Part shown: positions 32,809 through 35,627 of the stretch, piece after piece
How positions within the stretch are numbered: the stretch's first letter is position 1
Layout of the letters: each line of letters starts with the position of its first letter
From: Polaromonas sp.
GTDB taxonomy: Bacteria; Pseudomonadota; Gammaproteobacteria; Burkholderiales; Burkholderiaceae_C
Direction of reading: 5' to 3'
Assembly (NCBI RefSeq): GCF_030682935.1
Contig: NZ_JAUXNA010000070.1
Span: 1-35,627 of the forward strand
DNA length: 35,627 nucleotides
Notes under the pieces: generated by a model
The model's input: only the letters and a program-made list of their open reading frames with translations
Told to the model about the DNA's origin: nothing
Databases searched by the model: none
Program-made: the position numbers and the translations under genes

Positions 32809-32858
32809 GTCATGTTTTCGATTCACCCCCCGACTTGAACAGAATCGCAAACTACCCA

Positions 32859-32981
32859 TCACAGCCGCCGGATGATGGCAATGCAGTGCTCGACCGTCGC
32901 CGCCTTGACCAGCCGGCCTTGCTCCTTCAGGCGCAGCCGGTAGGCGCTCAAGGCTTCGATGATCTTGAGCTTGTCGATCAC
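32859..32981 (-). CDS. Small hypothetical ORF (40 aa)
   Basis: From a GTG at 32981 the minus strand reads MIDKLKIIEALSAYRLRLKE with a helical basic remainder ending AIIRRL. Its start overlaps the stop of the upstream small ORF as GTGA, and AAGCTGCACA precedes it with no real ribosome site, so coupling to the upstream ORF would be needed. The function is unknown. It is one of the few coding candidates in the integrase-nuclease gap. Confidence 0.4.
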   Translation of the reverse strand: MIDKLKIIEALSAYRLRLKEQGRLVKAATVEHCIAIIRRL

Positions 32982-33124
32982 TGTGCAGCTTCCGCCTCAC
33001 CAGTCCGTGACGTGACGGCCGTGCGCAGCTTCTGCGCCAGGGTGACCTTACCAGCCGCATCCTCCTGCGCCTTGAGCGCCTTATTCAGCGCCGCCATGTT
33101 CGCCACGCGCGCCTCGTCGATCAC
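32978..33124 (-). CDS. Small hypothetical ORF (48 aa)
   Basis: From a GTG at 33124 the minus strand reads MIDEARVANMAALNKALKAQ, then a basic stretch, ending TGEAEAAQ. It overlaps the next small ORF by 4 bases (GTGA). Both begin with the same MID, are strongly helical and are typical in size for phage or island genes. Together they fill most of 32809-33183. No family is recognised. Confidence 0.4.
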   Translation of the reverse strand: MIDEARVANMAALNKALKAQEDAAGKVTLAQKLRTAVTSRTGEAEAAQ

Positions 33125-33139
33125 GGTAACATCCCATGC

Positions 33140-33187
33140 ATGATTCACGCCCTACTCTGCCTAGCCCTGCCACCCTCTCCTGAATGA
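33140..33187 (+). CDS. Possible 15-codon leader peptide before the nuclease gene
   Basis: The reading MIHALLCLALPPSPE ends in a TGA that overlaps the nuclease ATG (ATGA). The nuclease start has no visible ribosome site of its own, so translational coupling from this short frame is plausible. Part of its sequence recurs at 34492-34516, downstream of the nuclease cassette. Confidence 0.3.
   Translation: MIHALLCLALPPSPE
33146..33170. repeat. 25-bp near-perfect direct repeat (partner 34492-34516)
   Basis: The two 25-bp copies differ at only two positions and share CTCTGCCT and GCCCTGC blocks. They are in the same orientation and flank the nuclease gene and the small exported-protein gene (about 1.35 kb apart). 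Confidence 0.75.
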
Positions 33188-34029
33188 CAAGAACTCTCTC
33201 GCGCAAGCCTGCACGCACCAAAACCACTACCGTGCTTGCCCGCCGCCTAGGCCTTGCATTCGTTGCCGCTGTAATTGTCGGGCTCCAAGCCACAAGCTGC
33301 AGCATCCAACCGTTCGAGGCCAGCCCAAGCGCACCTACCCTTCCCACTGGCCAGCAAGCGCAGTCGGAACGATTCAAGGCATGTCCTCAGTTCTTTGCCG
33401 GCAGCATTGCCCCGGCCACACCACCGTCACCCAAGCAGCGTGAACTGTGCTACGAGGCGTTCGCCATCTTGCACAGCGGCGAGACACGCACGCCGGTGTT
33501 TGTTGCCGAAAGGCTCAACCGCCAGGCTGTGCAGGACGCCGATGAAAAGCGTGCAGACAAGTTTTTCGCTGATGCACGCCTGCCCCGTGCCGAGCGCTCA
33601 GAACTGAGCGACTACAAGGGCTCGGGCTACGCACGGGGTCACATGGCGCCAGCAGGCGACATGCCCACGCCGGCGGCCATGGCGCAAAGCTTCAGCTTGG
33701 CCAACATGGTCCCGCAGTCGCAAAAGCAAAACAGCGGCCCGTGGGCCAAGATCGAGAAGGACACCCGGCATTACGCATTGCGGGCCAAGGGCGACGTGTT
33801 TGTCATCACCGGGCCGGTGTTCGACCAGAGCAGTACCACGATTGGCGCAAACAAGGTGCGCGTGCCCAGCCACCTGTTCAAGCTGGTCTATGACGCCAGC
33901 ACAAACAGGGCCTGGGCGCACTGGCAGGCGAATGCGGACGGCACGAAGGCAGGGCCGCCCATCAGCTACCGCGAACTGGTGCAGCGGACCGGTCTAAGCT
34001 TGCTGCCCGGCATTCTCCAAGATGATTAA
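33184..34029 (+). CDS. Exported DNA/RNA non-specific endonuclease
   Basis: The 281-residue protein has an N-terminal hydrophobic segment (about 22-38, followed by Cys39), then a beta-beta-alpha-Me NUC domain from about 100. The catalytic motif, usually DRGH, is here YARGHMAPAGDM with His153 kept but Asp replaced by Ala150; metal-binding Asn is in LANMVPQSQKQNSGPW (Asn174 or Asn183). It belongs with nucleases of the pKM101 Nuc/Serratia nuclease type, which degrade nucleic acid outside the cytoplasm. Loss of the Asp may lower activity but occurs in some family members. The next gene, 23 bases on, encodes a small exported protein and is probably co-transcribed. Confidence 0.88.
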   Translation: MTRTLSRKPARTKTTTVLARRLGLAFVAAVIVGLQATSCSIQPFEASPSAPTLPTGQQAQSERFKACPQFFAGSIAPATPPSPKQRELCYEAFAILHSGETRTPVFVAERLNRQAVQDADEKRADKFFADARLPRAERSELSDYKGSGYARGHMAPAGDMPTPAAMAQSFSLANMVPQSQKQNSGPWAKIEKDTRHYALRAKGDVFVITGPVFDQSSTTIGANKVRVPSHLFKLVYDASTNRAWAHWQANADGTKAGPPISYRELVQRTGLSLLPGILQDD

Positions 34030-34052
34030 AAATAAAACAAAGGGAGGAGACG

Positions 34053-34382
34053 ATGAAGAGATGGATCACCGGCCTGGGCCTAGCGCTGGCCGGCTCAACG
34101 GGATATGCGCAGGTTCCACCAATCCTGCTGGAGGCGTGCAACGCCATGGAGCCGGCCAACAAGCGCATGGAATGCCTTCGAGCGGCCAATCAGTCCAGTG
34201 GTGTGGCCAATGGCAGTTCCTCTTCTGACTCAGTGCCACAGTCCGCCTACTCCGCGCCGACCAGCACCGCTGCACGCGCCAGACCGTCAACCGGATCTGG
34301 AGGCGCTACCTGCCACGTCGGACCTCGCGGCGGCACGTACACCATCACAGCCAGCGGGCGGAAGAACTATGCAGGGTGCTGA
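34053..34382 (+). CDS. Small exported protein with C-terminal GPRGGTYTI motif
   Basis: The 109-residue protein has a signal peptide (MKRWITGLGLALAGSTGYAQ). A short conserved region follows, PILLEACNAMEPANKRMECL with two cysteines, then a Ser-rich linker and a C-terminal CHVGPRGGTYTITASGRKNY ending AGC. This last motif recurs in small secreted or mobile-element proteins and beside nucleases. Four cysteines could make two disulfides. A strong GGGAGGAGACG ribosome site precedes the ATG. Being 23 bases after the nuclease gene, it may be a cofactor or inhibitor of it; this is inference. Confidence 0.72.
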   Translation: MKRWITGLGLALAGSTGYAQVPPILLEACNAMEPANKRMECLRAANQSSGVANGSSSSDSVPQSAYSAPTSTAARARPSTGSGGATCHVGPRGGTYTITASGRKNYAGC

Positions 34383-34479
34383 GCCGGTGCAGTGGCCATC
34401 AATTCAAGAGCACCGGGTGAAGACGCGGGATGATCTGCGGGTTTGCCGGTATTTGCGGAAAATCGCACTGGAGCCGTAA
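34369..34479 (+). CDS. Possible small ORF (36 aa) overlapping the exported-protein gene
   Basis: From an ATG at 34369 the frame reads MQGAEPVQWPSIQEHRVKTR and ends YLRKIALEP. It overlaps the end of the previous gene by 14 bases and has no convincing ribosome site. It is the only coding candidate in 34383-34600, which otherwise holds the second copy of the 25-bp repeat and a degenerate HALLCLALL-coding stretch without a start codon. Confidence 0.25.
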   Translation: MQGAEPVQWPSIQEHRVKTRDDLRVCRYLRKIALEP

Positions 34480-34491
34480 GCTCAACTGGCC

Positions 34492-34516
34492 CACGCCCTC
34501 CTCTGCCTGGCCCTGC
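34492..34516. repeat. 25-bp near-perfect direct repeat (partner 33146-33170)
   Basis: This is the second copy of the repeat that flanks the nuclease cassette, 23 of 25 bases identical. In one frame both copies encode HALLCLAL; here the frame continues as LAPFVAEGF and a Cys-rich stretch to a stop at 34646, but has no normal start codon, so it looks like a remnant of a duplicated gene. Confidence 0.75.
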
Positions 34517-34602
34517 TGGCGCCTTTTGTGGCAGAGGGGTTTCCTGCATCGTCAAAGATGCCGAAGAAAGCATGTTGCCGATGCGGCATCGAAAAATTTG
34601 AG

Positions 34603-34670
34603 TGTCGAATCAAGCTTGAACGACAAAGTGTCGATCAAGGTGTATGATAGACACTCTGTCGATCAAGGTG
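34603..34670 (+). promoter_or_regulatory. ParA-gene promoter overlaid by TGTCGATCAAG repeats
   Basis: Half-sites of TGTCGATCAAG occur at 34603-34614 (one extra A), inverted at 34615-34625, and directly at 34629-34639 and 34657-34667. The first two form a dyad centred on TCAAGCTTGA, and the last two are 28 bases apart and extend to TGTCGATCAAGGTG. A promoter ACGACA-N17-TATGAT (34620-34625, 34643-34648) lies within them, so a protein bound there would cover the -35 and the start point. Autoregulation by the ParA-like protein or a partner is the simplest reading; a partition site is the alternative. Confidence 0.68.
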
Positions 34671-34698
34671 GTTGGCAGTTCTTTAAGGAATTGCAACT

Positions 34699-35627
34699 AT
34701 GAGCGCAGTAGAAACAGTTATAGACCGATCGGGAGACGTTCTAAATGGCCAGGAAGTGCCATCTAGAACTCAGAAATTTAACACCTACGCAATGAGTAAT
34801 TTTCGAGGGGGCATAGGGAAAAGCACGTTATCTTTTAACCTGGCCTACGAAATTTCGGCTACTGAGTCAACTCTGATTTTGGATTTGTGCCCCCAGAGGA
34901 ATATGACGCAGAGTTTGTTGGGAGAGGATTTAAATGAATACGTTACGACAATATATGACGCGCTTCTTGCGGAAGTAACTGGAACTGGTGAAGTTGATTT
35001 TGATGACCTGGTGGTTAGCGTTAGCAATGGCAACGACTCCTTCAAGAGACCAAGAAAGAAATGTTATTCAATTCCTGGATCACAAGAGCTTTTTTTGTTT
35101 CCATCCTTGTTATATAGCCAATTAGCACAGTTTTCTCAGCTTGCCGGGACTCGCGGAAGAGCGCCAAGCGCTAAGGTTCTAACGTCAATAAAAACGATTA
35201 TCCTAAATACTGTTGAAAAGACAAAGGCTACGAAGGTACTCATGGACACCAGTCCATTCTTTGGGGGTGCTACGCACTTGGGTTGGTGTGCAGCCGACGC
35301 CTTAATTATTCCAGTTCGCGTAGATCAACACTCTATCGATGCGTTGAAGTTGACGTTGGAGATGCTCTCCGATAAAACCAGTGAATTTCATAAATTCAAT
35401 GATCGAGCTGGTATTGCTAGTGTCCCAAAAGTTCATGCTGTAGCCATGACCCACTGCGGATGGAGTCGGCAAACAAAAAATAAGCCAGACAACTCCACCC
35501 GATATTTTTTGCAACGCGCATTAGAAATTGCGAAGCAGCATGAGCACTTGTTTTCAGAGCCAAAGGCAGAGGATTGTTTTTATTTGATGGATGATTTTTT
35601 GTCCAGCGGACGTATCAGCGGGAAGCA
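34699..35627 (+). CDS. ParA-family ATPase, partial (runs off the window)
   Basis: At least 309 codons are present from the ATG at 34699 (AAGGAA ribosome site) with no stop before the window end. A deviant Walker A stands at SNFRGGIGKSTLSFNLAYE: Lys41-Ser42 are kept, but the ParA signature lysine is Arg36. The A' strand reads LILDLCPQRNMTQSLLG, with Cys in place of the second Asp of the usual DxDPQ. Walker B is VLMDTSPFFGG (Asp183), followed by AADALIIPVRVDQHSIDAL. A Lys/Arg-rich insert sits at about 110-160. The gene is AT-rich compared with the chromosome, pointing to recent transfer. It may serve island segregation or maintenance, or belong to a system whose partner genes lie beyond the window. 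Confidence 0.82.
   Translation, partial: MSAVETVIDRSGDVLNGQEVPSRTQKFNTYAMSNFRGGIGKSTLSFNLAYEISATESTLILDLCPQRNMTQSLLGEDLNEYVTTIYDALLAEVTGTGEVDFDDLVVSVSNGNDSFKRPRKKCYSIPGSQELFLFPSLLYSQLAQFSQLAGTRGRAPSAKVLTSIKTIILNTVEKTKATKVLMDTSPFFGGATHLGWCAADALIIPVRVDQHSIDALKLTLEMLSDKTSEFHKFNDRAGIASVPKVHAVAMTHCGWSRQTKNKPDNSTRYFLQRALEIAKQHEHLFSEPKAEDCFYLMDDFLSSGRISGK

Noticed and set aside
33184-33302. Lipoprotein signal in the nuclease (Cys39)
   Set aside because: The residues before the Cys (QATSC) do not match the lipobox well; a signal anchor or ordinary signal peptide is equally likely.
34603-34670. CRISPR-like array
   Set aside because: The repeats are only about 11 bases, of mixed orientation and overlap a promoter; spacing and length do not fit CRISPR.

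Overview
The window looks like chromosome from a beta-proteobacterium of the Comamonadaceae (Polaromonas, Variovorax or Rhodoferax type). This rests on high GC, GTGA/ATGA gene overlaps, AAGGAG ribosome sites, a Bug-type tripartite-tricarboxylate receptor, DUF3034, DUF3501 and DUF2783 families, and short dispersed GCTAT-N7-ATAGCT repeats at gene ends. The genus is an inference. The right end becomes clearly AT-rich.

Layout. (1) 1-7436: an FMN alpha-hydroxy-acid oxidase, a minus-strand AcoR-type sigma-54 activator, and a divergent, tightly overlapping operon for a 2-oxo-acid/acetoin-type dehydrogenase: E1 alpha, E1 beta, a stand-alone lipoyl protein, a catalytic-only E2 and a lipoate-protein ligase. 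Between activator and operon lie palindromic upstream activating sequences and a well-formed -24/-12 promoter. (2) 7546-12710: an exported GlcG/HbpS-like protein, DNA polymerase IV, a probable periplasmic/outer-membrane trio (DUF3034 barrel, exported truncated globin, cupredoxin) and a dienoyl-CoA-isomerase-like crotonase. (3) 12738-17940: a HupE/UreJ 3' remnant cut by IS material, then a LysR-SDR-SDR-carboxymuconolactone-decarboxylase-like-Bug receptor block bounded on both sides by decayed copies of the same transposase gene that share 51 identical bases. (4) 17964-23178 on the minus strand: queF, an alpha/beta hydrolase, and a peroxide-defence set (rubrerythrin, Fe-S oxidoreductase, DUF3501, YaaA). 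(5) 23552-31679: FAD monooxygenase with DUF2783, valS, galU, a TusA-like protein, a zinc-ribbon Nudix hydrolase, cysM and tRNA-Leu(CAA). (6) 31680-35627: the left part of a genomic island inserted at the tRNA 3' end, with a tyrosine integrase, two tiny ORFs, a secreted-type DNA/RNA endonuclease, a small exported protein, and an AT-rich ParA-like ATPase that runs off the window behind a repeat-loaded promoter.

The most unusual items are the split, self-contained lipoyl operon under sigma-54 control, the transposase-bounded catabolic block, and the tRNA-Leu island with an atypical ParA and its iterated operator. No CRISPR array or rRNA was seen. Functions are read from motifs and family memory; no database search was possible.
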